From contig NZ_VICC01000006.1 in NCBI RefSeq assembly GCF_006546825.1, positions 62,001 through 126,000 of the forward strand: a stretch of 64,000 bases of DNA, written 5' to 3'. The notes below the pieces were generated by a model that searched no databases, was not told the origin of the DNA, and worked only from the letters and a program-made list of their open reading frames with translations. The stretch is from Actinomyces oris. Its GTDB lineage: Bacteria > Actinomycetota > Actinomycetes > Actinomycetales > Actinomycetaceae. Positions 8,871 through 16,867 of this stretch are shown in pieces; position 1 is the stretch's first letter, and each line of letters opens with the position of its first letter. Made by a program: the position numbers and the translations under genes.

Positions 8871-9668
8871 AGGGCACGCCTTCTTCCACGCAATCGAACC
8901 AAGCGCCTCTACTGGGAGCAGCCAACACGACTGTGTGCGACCGCAGCATTAGCGCGACAACTTTGTCAGTATCGCACCGAGCGGTGCCGTGGACGGCGGG
9001 TGGATGGTCACGGTTGCGTTGCGAGGCTTCAAGCGGGACATGACGCCAAAGCGTCCACCACCACGGCGAAGACTCCGCTCCGTCCAGCACAACGCTGCTC
9101 TCAGAACTCCTTCAATGTTGCACTATGCAATAGCGACTCTCAGCAGTGAGTGACGATCGTGCAGCAGTAGATCGTCGCTGATTTGTAGATTCGAGCGGCA
9201 GCACGGGCACATGCCTTGCGTGAGCAACCTGCGCTTCGTCAGGGGCGGCCTCGCTGCAGGCGCGTCGGCTGGTGCTGGAATCTACCTTGTCAGGAGTCCT
9301 TGGATCAGCTGGTCTCCGCCTTGTCGCGACTGCTGCATAACGCCCGTTATAGCGCGGTGTCGCGTTGGTCGTTCTGGCTCGGAGCAGAGCGTCGGCTGCA
9401 GGCACTTGTGCTCATCCTCGACAGACCACCAAGCAGTTTCGTGGATAGATACGACGCTGCGCACACCTGCATGGTCATGCGGCGCACACAACAGTTCCGC
9501 TCAGTCGGAGCCCCAGACTCCCGTCAATTGACGCACGCCGCCTCGCTAATCGTGGGCTTCTTATGGCTGTTGCCTATATAGCGAAGGGCTAGACACGTCC
9601 ACCCTGGCTTTGCACGATGTTGCTGCATGTCACGACGTCGTCACAGCAGTTCTAGAGATTGGATCATC
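8871..9668. other. 800-bp region without a supported gene
   Basis: Several short ORFs exist on both strands, the longest about 120 codons, but none has a ribosome binding site, a recognisable motif or a convincing amino-acid composition. The stretch may hold decayed coding sequence between two cargo modules of element I. Confidence 0.4.
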
Positions 9669-10295
9669 ATGTCTGCCATCTTCGCATCTCTCGACAATCG
9701 CTTCAGTGTTGCCAGCTTGCGCAGGCCCAGCCAGGGCCTATACGCCAGCACTATTGCGCCCGAGCAAGTCGCACCAAGCCAGCTGGCGCGCATGGCTGCA
9801 CTCTCCGTCACGCTCGTCCGCATCCCCATCATTCTCTTCGGCATTGCTGCTTTGAACATGGGCTGGCAGCTCATGGCCTGCACGTCATTCGTCGCCTTCG
9901 CGCTGCTGGACTACTTCGATGGTGTGGCCGCCCGCAAGGTAGGTGAAGACACTGCCTCACGCCGGCTGGGCGATGTACTGCTCGACCGCGTCTCTATTCA
10001 CACGGTCATCCTCCTGACCTGCCTGTACTACGGCGGGGGATGGGCTGCCTGGAGCGTGCTGCTCCTGCGCGACCTGCTACAGGGCGGCTTCTCCTCCTAC
10101 TTGCTAGCCAAGTACCGCGTCATCATTATCGGGGCCTACTGGCACATGTCGTACGGCATCGCCATCCTCATCTGGGAGTGCGCCTACGTCATGATGGGAT
10201 CCGTGTCTCAGGCGCTGGCCGTGTGCACTGCCGCCATTGTGTACGCCACGGGGGTGGATTATGTCGCGCGCTGCTTGAAGTTGGTTCGGTCATGA
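9669..10295 (+). CDS. CDP-alcohol phosphatidyltransferase-like membrane protein
   Basis: This protein of about 208 aa has roughly six hydrophobic segments. At residues 81-107 it reads DYFDGVAARKVG, eight further residues, and LGDVLLD. That matches the CDP-alcohol phosphotransferase pattern DxxDGxxAR...GxxxDxxxD in its four aspartates, but the second glycine is replaced by Arg. The family joins a CDP-linked lipid to an alcohol in the membrane. The ATG at 9669 is chosen because a weak AGAG/GGA stretch precedes it and the upstream ATG at 9627 adds an odd charged leader. It is coupled by an ATGA overlap to the next membrane protein. Confidence 0.7.
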   Translation: MSAIFASLDNRFSVASLRRPSQGLYASTIAPEQVAPSQLARMAALSVTLVRIPIILFGIAALNMGWQLMACTSFVAFALLDYFDGVAARKVGEDTASRRLGDVLLDRVSIHTVILLTCLYYGGGWAAWSVLLLRDLLQGGFSSYLLAKYRVIIIGAYWHMSYGIAILIWECAYVMMGSVSQALAVCTAAIVYATGVDYVARCLKLVRS

Positions 10296-11131
10296 GCATT
10301 TCTAGCGGAAGCAGTGATGAGCAAGAACGCAGGCCGTTCTTTGGGAGCGTGAAACCAAAGGCTGACAATTTTCCCGGACCTAGGTATCCGGTAACTCACC
10401 CGTTAACTCAAGCCAATTTTGTTGGTGTATTTACTGTGCTGACCATAGTGATCTATACGGCCGTTTTGCGGCACTTCGGTCAGCACGCGCATCTCCCTCC
10501 CGGCAAGTTCTATTTTGCACTCGCCTGTGCGTTGGCGGTCTCCTGGATTAGTTTATACATTGAAGGGATTCCTACTTTTATTCAAAAAATTGGTCACGTC
10601 ATGGATAAGGATCTTGATGGCGGTGTTGATGATGTCGATGGTCCTCGGCCTGGCCATGCGAACGGGGGAGTCTCTGGCGAGGCGTCGAACTGGCGGGCTC
10701 CTTCGGTTGAACAACACACGGATGAGTTCTCATACGATACTGGAGTTGTGATTCGAGTTTACTTTCTCGTGGCGTCATCGGTGTTCTTTTCCTGCTTATT
10801 CTCTATGTACTCCGGTGGGCCGTTTCAAAGTGCGTACGCACAGATCATCGTTGCTTACCCGCTGTTTGCAACGGCGTTTGCTCGTCGTGGGCGGTCTCTC
10901 GCTGCCGTCTATGGAATAACGTTGGTGTGTGCCGTTGGCTTTCAAATCGTCAAGTATTGCGGTTATTTTTCCTATCCGACACAGAGTACGGGTTGGTATA
11001 TCGCAGTGACGGGAATACTGTTGGTAGCGTCGTGGATCCTCGCGTACGTTAATGTACGTTCTGCGAGGCGACGTGTCGAAAAGGCGTGGAGGAAAAGAAA
11101 TAGCGGAGAGGTGACTGATACTACTTCTTAG
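10292..11131 (+). CDS. Multispan membrane protein coupled to the phosphatidyltransferase-like gene
   Basis: The ATG overlaps the stop of the preceding gene (ATGA), indicating translational coupling. The 279-aa protein has two N-terminal membrane segments (FVGVFTVLTIVIYTAVL and FYFALACALAVSWISLYI), an acidic soluble loop of about 80 residues, then four more segments and a basic C-terminal tail. No family recognised. The coupling suggests it works with the CDP-alcohol phosphatidyltransferase-like protein, for instance in lipid modification or as its target or regulator (inference). Confidence 0.7.
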   Translation: MSISSGSSDEQERRPFFGSVKPKADNFPGPRYPVTHPLTQANFVGVFTVLTIVIYTAVLRHFGQHAHLPPGKFYFALACALAVSWISLYIEGIPTFIQKIGHVMDKDLDGGVDDVDGPRPGHANGGVSGEASNWRAPSVEQHTDEFSYDTGVVIRVYFLVASSVFFSCLFSMYSGGPFQSAYAQIIVAYPLFATAFARRGRSLAAVYGITLVCAVGFQIVKYCGYFSYPTQSTGWYIAVTGILLVASWILAYVNVRSARRRVEKAWRKRNSGEVTDTTS

Positions 11132-11177
11132 TCGCAGGGAATTGCTACACTCCCGTCGACTCAACGTAAATTCTAGC

Positions 11178-11372
11178 CTAGGCTATCGAATCGGAATCGT
11201 ACATAAGCAGGAGCATGCCGCCTGCGCTAATTATGGTCGCTGTGATAGCAAACAAAAAAGCGCGTGCGACAGGGAACCCGCCCAGTGAATCATGGCCAGC
11301 GACAAGACCAATTCCGAAGAAATATGGTACGCCCAAGATTATCATAAGGGCACATGCTTTCTTTTTACTCAT
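11178..11372 (-). CDS. Small two-segment membrane protein
   Basis: The ATG at 11372 is preceded by GGAGG with 5-nt spacing, which fixes the start even though the frame extends to 11408. The 64-aa product is MSKKKACALMIILGVPYFF followed by a short polar loop and a second membrane helix, ending in an acidic tail. No family recognised. It is convergent with the membrane protein upstream and lies next to the ApeA-like gene. Confidence 0.55.
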   Translation of the reverse strand: MSKKKACALMIILGVPYFFGIGLVAGHDSLGGFPVARAFLFAITATIISAGGMLLLMYDSDSIA

Positions 11373-11450
11373 GGTTTCCTCCATTCCCAGGAGTGTAGCA
11401 TTTATCATTGTACAACATTCAATGAAATTGATCTAGTGTTACTTGATTAA

Positions 11451-12905
11451 CTATGCTTCTAAAACGCGTTGTTGCACGATGTCAGGAAGTTCAAGCATTC
11501 GAAATATCTCTGCTCTGACAATTTTGTCGAGGAGACTACAGATCTCCTCCAGATCGTTAGGGTCGTACGCTGATGAGCCGTGAGAGAGACTGTTACGCAC
11601 TTTTGTCAAAGCACCCGCAGAGGATATACGTTTATCGTCAAGAATGTTGCGAGTCTGGATAACAATCTGGCTGCAATCTATCTGATCTTGAATTACTTTA
11701 GGGAGTGTTTTGAAAATGGCTGACAATGCGCCTACTAGGCCACTGGTTGGCTTGCGAAGTAGGTTCTTTTTCAAGAATTTGAAATCTTCTTGGCTGATGA
11801 CCGGTTTGGCTCGTTCTAAGAACAATTCTCGTTTCTCTGCGTACTGCTCACACCGTCGCTGATACTCTTCCTTGTGTTCATAGCCGTATAGCCCTTCTAG
11901 AGCTTGGATCAAGAGAAGGAAACGTGAACGTGGGTGCTGGTCATCGGACACTGCATTACTACGGTATGTTTCTATGAGTGGGTGTCGAGATGCTTCGAGT
12001 TCGCGACGTTTGGCGATGAGGTTGAGAAGATTTATGTTGTCTTGCTTTAGATTAACAATAGCTCGAGTGTGGTTGAACCTTTTTTCGTCGATTTTGATGC
12101 AGTCTTGCCGGATGTCATAGCGGAAAACTTGGTCGGCGCGTCGTTTTGAGCCTGTTGCGTCTTTGTCTTCGAAAGCGAGCAGGTACATGATGTCGAGCGG
12201 CTTGCCGTTGATTACTTCGAGAATGTCGCACAATGGAATAATCCACCGAAGCCACCAGTCGGCGAGGCTGATTGGTTCTTCGATATCAATCCGTAGATAG
12301 GGTGCAAATGAAGTGCGGAAGTTAAACCTGTCTGGACGGAGACGGCCAGCATAGCCGAGGCGCATCTGCGCCTCTTGAATTTTCCAATCCAAAGAGTTTT
12401 GTGTCGGTATGCTTATTTTGTATGATTCATCGTGCTCGTCTGTGCGTTTCGTGAACTCTATAGTGGTTGGAGCTTCGTCAACTATCGTTTCCAGGCCATC
12501 GATCTGCAGTTCGATGCTCTGGTATTTTCGGTAGTTATCGTGCGCAAAAGGCCTGGTGGATAATACTGCAAAAGCCCCTTTTGCTCCGCCGCCATTGTGG
12601 AACCAGTAACTCGTTTGACCGTTTAGTAGTGCAACATGGATTCCGGACGATAGAGTGCCAGTTAGGCAATTAAAGTTGTTGGTTTGAGGGAAACTCGCTC
12701 GCCCACTGTCCGACACATAGGGGAGAATCCCTTGAAATGAGGCAGTTGGATCGTGGCGTCCGGTGAGGTCAATCGTCCCTGGCACATCGACAAGCTGATC
12801 TTCGTCGCTATCCTGGACAGCTTTTGGGAGATGCCAGGTACACATGTATTCTCGCGGCTCATGCGGCAAGTTCACGGCCATCATGTCATTGGTGGATTGG
12901 CCCAT
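11451..12905 (-). CDS. apeA: ApeA-like HEPN-domain antiphage protein
   Basis: A protein of about 484 aa with an N-terminal beta-rich region (GTIDLTGRHDPTASFQGI, then SGIHVALLNGQTSYWFHNGG) and a helical C-terminal domain. The overall plan corresponds to ApeA: an ApeA N-terminal domain plus a HEPN_ApeA ribonuclease domain. The HEPN motif is VRNSLSHGSS, giving the Arg-x4-His catalytic pair. ApeA proteins act alone as abortive-infection RNases against phages (established for the family). The start at 12905 is set by AGGGAG upstream; 12929 is possible but lacks a site. The gene is AT-rich compared with its neighbours, as expected for acquired cargo. Confidence 0.75.
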   Translation of the reverse strand: MGQSTNDMMAVNLPHEPREYMCTWHLPKAVQDSDEDQLVDVPGTIDLTGRHDPTASFQGILPYVSDSGRASFPQTNNFNCLTGTLSSGIHVALLNGQTSYWFHNGGGAKGAFAVLSTRPFAHDNYRKYQSIELQIDGLETIVDEAPTTIEFTKRTDEHDESYKISIPTQNSLDWKIQEAQMRLGYAGRLRPDRFNFRTSFAPYLRIDIEEPISLADWWLRWIIPLCDILEVINGKPLDIMYLLAFEDKDATGSKRRADQVFRYDIRQDCIKIDEKRFNHTRAIVNLKQDNINLLNLIAKRRELEASRHPLIETYRSNAVSDDQHPRSRFLLLIQALEGLYGYEHKEEYQRRCEQYAEKRELFLERAKPVISQEDFKFLKKNLLRKPTSGLVGALSAIFKTLPKVIQDQIDCSQIVIQTRNILDDKRISSAGALTKVRNSLSHGSSAYDPNDLEEICSLLDKIVRAEIFRMLELPDIVQQRVLEA

Positions 12906-13085
12906 AGGTGTCTCCCTAAAACGAATCACCGATTAAAATAGGCGCCTGCTTTCCCGCACGGCGCTGCGAGGGAGTCTACTACGGATGTTCAGTAACTTCG
13001 GCGAAGTGATTCGGCTGCATGGGGCTACCTACTAGTGGTGACGTAGGGGGCCAACTGGAAACGTGCCAGGTGTGCGAACGCCGGC

Positions 13086-13301
13086 CTACTTCCCGAGCAG
13101 CCTGAGCGGTTCCACCCCAATCTGCTCCGCCATCTTCTCCAGGCTCTTGAGGGTGAGGTTGCGTTCACCGCGTTCCACTCCGCCCATGTAGGTGCGGTGG
13201 ACACCAAGAACGTCTGCGAAGGCTTCTTGGCTCAGGCCTCTCTCCAGCCGGTAGGCACGCAGGTTCCTGCCCACCGTCTTCTGGAGATCACCAACAGCCA
13301 C
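13086..13301 (-). CDS. XRE-family regulator, copy 1 of inverted pair
   Basis: A small single-domain HTH_3 protein: LRAYRLERGLSQEAFADVL followed by HRTYMGGVERGERNLTL. It is nearly identical to the product of the gene at 16523 except in the last ten residues (PLRLLGK against a TLLQR-type end). In copy 2 the start is an ATG; here the same position is a GTG at 13301, and the frame extends to 13319. The gene is divergent from the acetyltransferase at 13405 and may repress both through the shared upstream region. Confidence 0.85.
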   Translation of the reverse strand: MAVGDLQKTVGRNLRAYRLERGLSQEAFADVLGVHRTYMGGVERGERNLTLKSLEKMAEQIGVEPLRLLGK

Positions 13302-13353
13302 ATCTCTCAGCCTGGCCACCTGCTACTTGAAGGTCTACAGACTGATGAGTAGC
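13111..13353 (-). repeat. Inverted repeat arm 1 (XRE gene plus upstream region)
   Basis: About 243 bp are nearly identical, in inverted orientation, to 16471-16713. The match covers most of the XRE coding region and about 50 bp upstream, and ends abruptly at both sides. The spacer is about 3.1 kb. Confidence 0.85.
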
Positions 13354-13404
13354 ATGTAGTGGTGCGAGAGGCAGATGATGCGCGGTAGCGGGGGGAGGAA
13401 CACG

Positions 13405-13917
13405 ATGGCCATCAGCCTCCAGGCGCTGGCCGAGGCCCACATCCTCACCATCCTCGAGGCGTGCGCGGACTGGCCGGAGCTGGCGCAGTATGGCCCGCCG
13501 TACTGGCGGCCGAGGAGTAGTGCAGAGCTTCGCCGCAAGATCGCCGATACAGCGGGCCCGCAGCCGGCTACGGCCTACAGCTTCGTCTTGGCAGACAGTG
13601 ATGGGCGGCTGGTCGGTGAGGCCTCGATCCATGCCATCGACTGGCGCAGCCGCGTTGCTCAGGTGGGCATCTGCATCTGGCGGCCGAGCGATCGGGGCAA
13701 AGGCTACGGCTCGGCGGGTGGTCGGGCTGTCATTGACTGGGCGGTTGGCCACTTGGGGCTGCATCGCCTGGAGGCGTGGATCGTGGCGGGTAACGCCGCT
13801 TCGCTCGGTCTCTTCCGCAGCCTCGGCTTCGTCGAAGAAGGCCGGCTGACGCAGCGGTACCTGGTGGGCGGCCAGCACGCAGACATGCTGGTGCTGGCGC
13901 GCATCACTGGAGTGTAG
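13405..13917 (+). CDS. GNAT family N-acetyltransferase (RimJ-like)
   Basis: This 170-aa GNAT protein has the acetyl-CoA pyrophosphate-binding loop RPSDRGKGYGSAGGRA (Q/RxxGxG/A type) and the typical C-terminal NAASLGLFRSLGF followed by EEGRL. These are signatures of the RimJ/RimL-like branch that acetylates protein N-termini or small molecules. The ATG at 13405 is set by GGGGAGGAAC just upstream; the frame extends to 13375. It lies inside the inverted XRE repeat and diverges from XRE copy 1. The substrate is unknown. Confidence 0.85.
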   Translation: MAISLQALAEAHILTILEACADWPELAQYGPPYWRPRSSAELRRKIADTAGPQPATAYSFVLADSDGRLVGEASIHAIDWRSRVAQVGICIWRPSDRGKGYGSAGGRAVIDWAVGHLGLHRLEAWIVAGNAASLGLFRSLGFVEEGRLTQRYLVGGQHADMLVLARITGV

Positions 13918-14086
13918 GGAGATAGACGCGGGGGAGTGGATGGTTGGCGATGGCCAGCTGTTCCCTGCTTCTCAGTCCAATATCGCTGTTCTCCGTTGGC
14001 TGCTGCCGCTGGTCTGGCCTTCGCACCTTGTACTGCGGTTGGCTGCGGTCGTGCAAGCAGACGGAGCTTGGGGGAGAGGAGGCAGC

Positions 14087-14428
14087 GTGCGGCATGAGCA
14101 GCCAGCAGGTGAAGCGGAGCGCTGCCCTGCGTGGTGCGCCGTCAACCATGATGCGGCGAGCGATGAGCTTGATGGCGTCGTCCACGAGAGTGCTCATCTC
14201 CCTGTTGCGGGCGTCGTCCCGCAGCATGAACACGGTGGCGACGGTGTGCCCGAGCGACTGGCAGTGCCAACCGAGCTCTACCTGGTGCGCTACCAGTACG
14301 CCGGTGAGGCGGACGAGTGGCTCTACCTCGGCGACGGGCACCACGGGCTGGAGGTCAGCCCCGAGACGGCGCAGCGGCTGAGGTGGGCGATTGGCCGGCT
14401 GATGGAGGCCAAAGCCGAGTTTCGTTGA
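14087..14428 (+). CDS. DUF6907-like small protein
   Basis: The product has a CPAWCAVNHD motif near the N-terminus and a C-terminal ELYLVRYQYAGEADEWLYLG with PETAQRLRWAIGRLM. This arrangement resembles small actinobacterial proteins annotated DUF6907, which are often carried on mobile elements. The GTG at 14087 is chosen because GAGGAGG lies 6 nt upstream; the frame extends back to 13940 without support. The Cys/His pattern could bind zinc (inference). Confidence 0.55.
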   Translation: MRHEQPAGEAERCPAWCAVNHDAASDELDGVVHESAHLPVAGVVPQHEHGGDGVPERLAVPTELYLVRYQYAGEADEWLYLGDGHHGLEVSPETAQRLRWAIGRLMEAKAEFR

Positions 14429-14445
14429 GCTAGCGCTAGCAGTAC

Positions 14446-14991
14446 CTACGCTCCCTGCTGCCCTAATTCGGGAAAGTGGGCTTCCAGGACGCGGAGGCGA
14501 CGGTCGAGGTCGCGGTAGTGGCTGTCTTGGGTGGAGAAGACGCTCTCGTGCATCGTGTCGCGCACGCCGGTTTCGACGACCATCTTGCGGTTGATCCGTG
14601 CGATGTCGTGCTGGATGCTCGCCTGCGTCGCCTTCATGTCGGTGAAGTCCTCCTCCAGCTTGGCACCCTGCTCCTCCACAGTGTGCTGCAGGTCAGCCTG
14701 CATCTTGGCGATGGTCTTCTGTGCATTGACGATGTGACCCTGCTTCTCGTTCATTTCGCCGTACTTGGTGCGCAGGTCGTCTAGGCCAACTTGCAGGTCA
14801 GCATGTTTGGCGACTAAGTCGTCTTGCCCTGCCTTCAGGCTGTCGTATTTGGCGACTAGGTCGTCCTGCCCTGCCTGCAGCTTGTCAAGCCGCCCATCGA
14901 TTGTTTCAAACCGCTTGTCGATCTCGTTGAATTTCTCGGTTATGGTTGCTGTGAGTGCTGCAATTTGCTGTGAGAGTTCTTCATTTGTCAT
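14446..14991 (-). CDS. Coiled-coil protein with internal repeats
   Basis: A protein of about 181 aa that is nearly all helix. After MTNEELSQQIAALTATI it has repeated units of the form LQAGQDDLVAKYDSLKAGQD, at least three in tandem, then a long polar heptad region. No membrane segment or catalytic motif is present. Repeats of this type occur in coiled-coil proteins of phages and plasmids. The ATG at 14991 is preferred to the one at 15009. The role is unknown; it is convergent with the DUF6907-like gene and divergent from the 2-TM protein. Confidence 0.7.
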   Translation of the reverse strand: MTNEELSQQIAALTATITEKFNEIDKRFETIDGRLDKLQAGQDDLVAKYDSLKAGQDDLVAKHADLQVGLDDLRTKYGEMNEKQGHIVNAQKTIAKMQADLQHTVEEQGAKLEEDFTDMKATQASIQHDIARINRKMVVETGVRDTMHESVFSTQDSHYRDLDRRLRVLEAHFPELGQQGA

Positions 14992-15237
14992 ACTTCTATT
15001 TAAACACAATGCAGGCGCGAGAACAATGTCGAGACGCTAATTTGTGTCGCATTCAAAACCGGAGCCGACCTGCGCAAATGCAGTGTTCTGCTGCATGTAG
15101 GGCACCCTCCTGCCGACATCCTTTGCAGGCGGAGTATCTGCGGCATCTCATCTTGTTGGCCGACTTATCTGCGCACCACTTGCAATACTCAGATAATAGA
15201 TAATACCGATCGTGTTTGCTCTTTGTGTCTGTATTTT

Positions 15238-15256
15238 GCTATACTATATACTATTC
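15238..15256 (+). promoter_or_regulatory. Extended -10 promoter, probably leaderless
   Basis: TGCTATACT (extended -10, hexamer at 15240-15245) ends 11 nt before the ATG at 15257. The equivalent gene in element II has TGCTATAAT ending 10 nt before its ATG. The shared spacing suggests that both are transcribed without a 5' leader. Confidence 0.5.
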
Positions 15257-16399
15257 ATGGCCAGCAAAGATGTACTGCCGCTGTATCGTCGGCTGCTCAA
15301 GACCAAAGCGGCGTTGCTGGCCGTCTCATTCACCTTGATCGGTATTCTGCTCATCATGCTCAACGCCTGGCTGGCGACGCTGAGCCTGGGCGACTGGAGC
15401 TGGCTGCATCATCTGCCGCTGGATGAGGTTGGTGGCCCACTGCTTGGGGCTGGTCTGGTCTCCACCATCCTGGACTACTCCTACCGGCGCGACCAAGAGG
15501 ACGTCGCCATCCAGCGCACTCAGCAGGCCATCGTCGACCTGTCGCCGGCCAAGCTGTGGAGCGTCCTGTGCGAGGGTCTTGCCCGCCACCCCGCAGAGAT
15601 GGCTCGCCTGACCACGCCCAAGCAGTTCGACGACGCAGCTGCGGCCATCATGGCGCAGCGCCTGGGCGACGAGCAGTTCGCCCGCGAGATCTATGCCGAC
15701 ATCCGCGACCAAGCCATCCGCGCCGCCGAGCGGTGGTACGACGTCGAGGCGCGCGTTCGGCTCTCTACTGCAGTAGAGAGGAGTACCGCAGGTACTCCTC
15801 TGCTCGACGTCACGGTGGAGTGGGAGTACACCACCGTGCCCAGTGGTAGTGAGCGCCGCTTCGCCTGCGTATCCGATCGGGCGGCGTACAACGCGCTTGT
15901 GATGGACACCCCCATCACGACGACGTGGCTCATGACTCCACGGCCCGGGATGGATGCCGCCAGCCGGCGTTGCTTCGAACTGCTGTCGTTCACCGTCGAC
16001 GGCGAGGAGATGCCAATCCGCCGCACGGAACACGAGGGTGGACAGACCTACATTGTCGACACCTCTGTCTCCACCGCGGGCAACCCCGTCCGCATCCGTC
16101 ACGTTTACCGCACCGTGACGCCGGCGTGGGGCCACCGCATCTACGTTGAGCTGCCTCAGCCTGCGCGTGGGCTCTCACTCCATGTTGACTACACCGATAC
16201 AGCCATCGCCGAGATGATGATCACCGACACGGTTGCGGCGACGCAGGTAGCCCGGGTGCATCGTTCGCCGAAGGCTGTCAGCAGCCGCGTCGTGTCGCTC
16301 GACATGCCTGGCTGGCTGCTGGCCAAGGCTGGCTTCGCAGTGACTTGGACGCTCGAATCAGAACTGCCCCACGACGCCGAGCACCGTGAGGCAGCCTGA
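15257..16399 (+). CDS. Two-TM protein with beta-rich C-terminal domain, partner of XRE gene
   Basis: A protein of about 380 aa. After MASKDVLPLYRRLLKTK comes a membrane segment (AALLAVSFTLIGILLIMLNA), a short loop and a second weaker segment (GGPLLGAGLVSTIL). A charged helical stretch follows to about residue 175, then roughly 200 residues of predicted beta structure. A paralogue with the same order is at 44621-45778, and each is followed by an XRE regulator on the same strand. No family recognised. The ATG at 15257 fits the leaderless promoter. Two overlapping perfect inverted repeats lie inside the coding region at 15761-15800. Confidence 0.75.
   Translation: MASKDVLPLYRRLLKTKAALLAVSFTLIGILLIMLNAWLATLSLGDWSWLHHLPLDEVGGPLLGAGLVSTILDYSYRRDQEDVAIQRTQQAIVDLSPAKLWSVLCEGLARHPAEMARLTTPKQFDDAAAAIMAQRLGDEQFAREIYADIRDQAIRAAERWYDVEARVRLSTAVERSTAGTPLLDVTVEWEYTTVPSGSERRFACVSDRAAYNALVMDTPITTTWLMTPRPGMDAASRRCFELLSFTVDGEEMPIRRTEHEGGQTYIVDTSVSTAGNPVRIRHVYRTVTPAWGHRIYVELPQPARGLSLHVDYTDTAIAEMMITDTVAATQVARVHRSPKAVSSRVVSLDMPGWLLAKAGFAVTWTLESELPHDAEHREAA
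15761..15800 (+). repeat. Palindrome plus inverted repeat inside coding sequence
   Basis: A perfect 20-bp palindrome (15761-15780) overlaps a 10-bp stem with a 3-nt loop (15778-15800, centre GCA). The same arrangement is kept in the paralogue at 45238-45277. It encodes VERSTAGTPLL in the intact gene. Confidence 0.7.
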
Positions 16400-16470
16400 T
16401 GGATTGCAGTCAGTCGCCACCGCTCATCGCTCTCACCTCCCCACCGCTCGGCTGGCATCGCGACCTTGAT

Positions 16471-16713
16471 GCTACTCATCAGTCTGTAGACCTTAAAGTA
16501 GCAGGTAGCCAGGCTGAGAGATATGGCTGTTGGTGATCTCCAGAAGACGGTGGGCAGGAACCTGCGTGCCTACCGGCTGGAGAGAGGCCTGAGCCAAGAA
16601 GCCTTCGCAGACGTCCTTGGCGTCCACCGCACCTACATGGGCGGTGTCGAACGAGGTGAACGCAACCTCACCCTCAAGAGCCTAGAGAAGATAGCAGAGC
16701 AGATTGGGGTGGA
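16471..16713 (+). repeat. Inverted repeat arm 2 (XRE gene plus upstream region)
   Basis: Inverted near-identical counterpart of 13111-13353. It begins at GATGCTACTCATCAG upstream of the XRE gene and ends before its last codons. Confidence 0.85.
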
Positions 16714-16738
16714 GGTACTGACGCTCCTGCAGAGGTAG
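16523..16738 (+). CDS. XRE-family regulator, copy 2 of inverted pair
   Basis: A 71-aa single-domain HTH_3 protein, nearly identical to copy 1 at 13086 apart from the C-terminal residues, and carried on the inverted duplication. It follows the two-TM protein gene on the same strand with about 120 bp between, the same order as in element II (two-TM pseudogene then a different XRE gene at 44236). A near-palindromic GTCTGTAGAC about 35 bp upstream is a possible operator (inference). Confidence 0.85.
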   Translation: MAVGDLQKTVGRNLRAYRLERGLSQEAFADVLGVHRTYMGGVERGERNLTLKSLEKIAEQIGVEVLTLLQR

Positions 16739-16867
16739 TGCAGGGTTGAAGGGGTTGGGAGAGAGGGGTTGCTGATGTTTGTCAGCATCTGCAGCACTAC
16801 CTGATATTGCTGCAGATTACTTGCTATTATCGACTGCGTCGCTGACTAGCACAACAAAGAGGTTGCG

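Noticed and set aside
9216-9581. 121-aa ORF in the gap after the HNH gene
   Set aside because: No ribosome site, no motif and odd composition; could be decayed sequence but is not supported as a gene.
16739-16867. Possible CRISPR or repeat array near the XRE genes
   Set aside because: Only scattered TGCTG/TGCAG words; no regularly spaced repeats here or elsewhere in the window.
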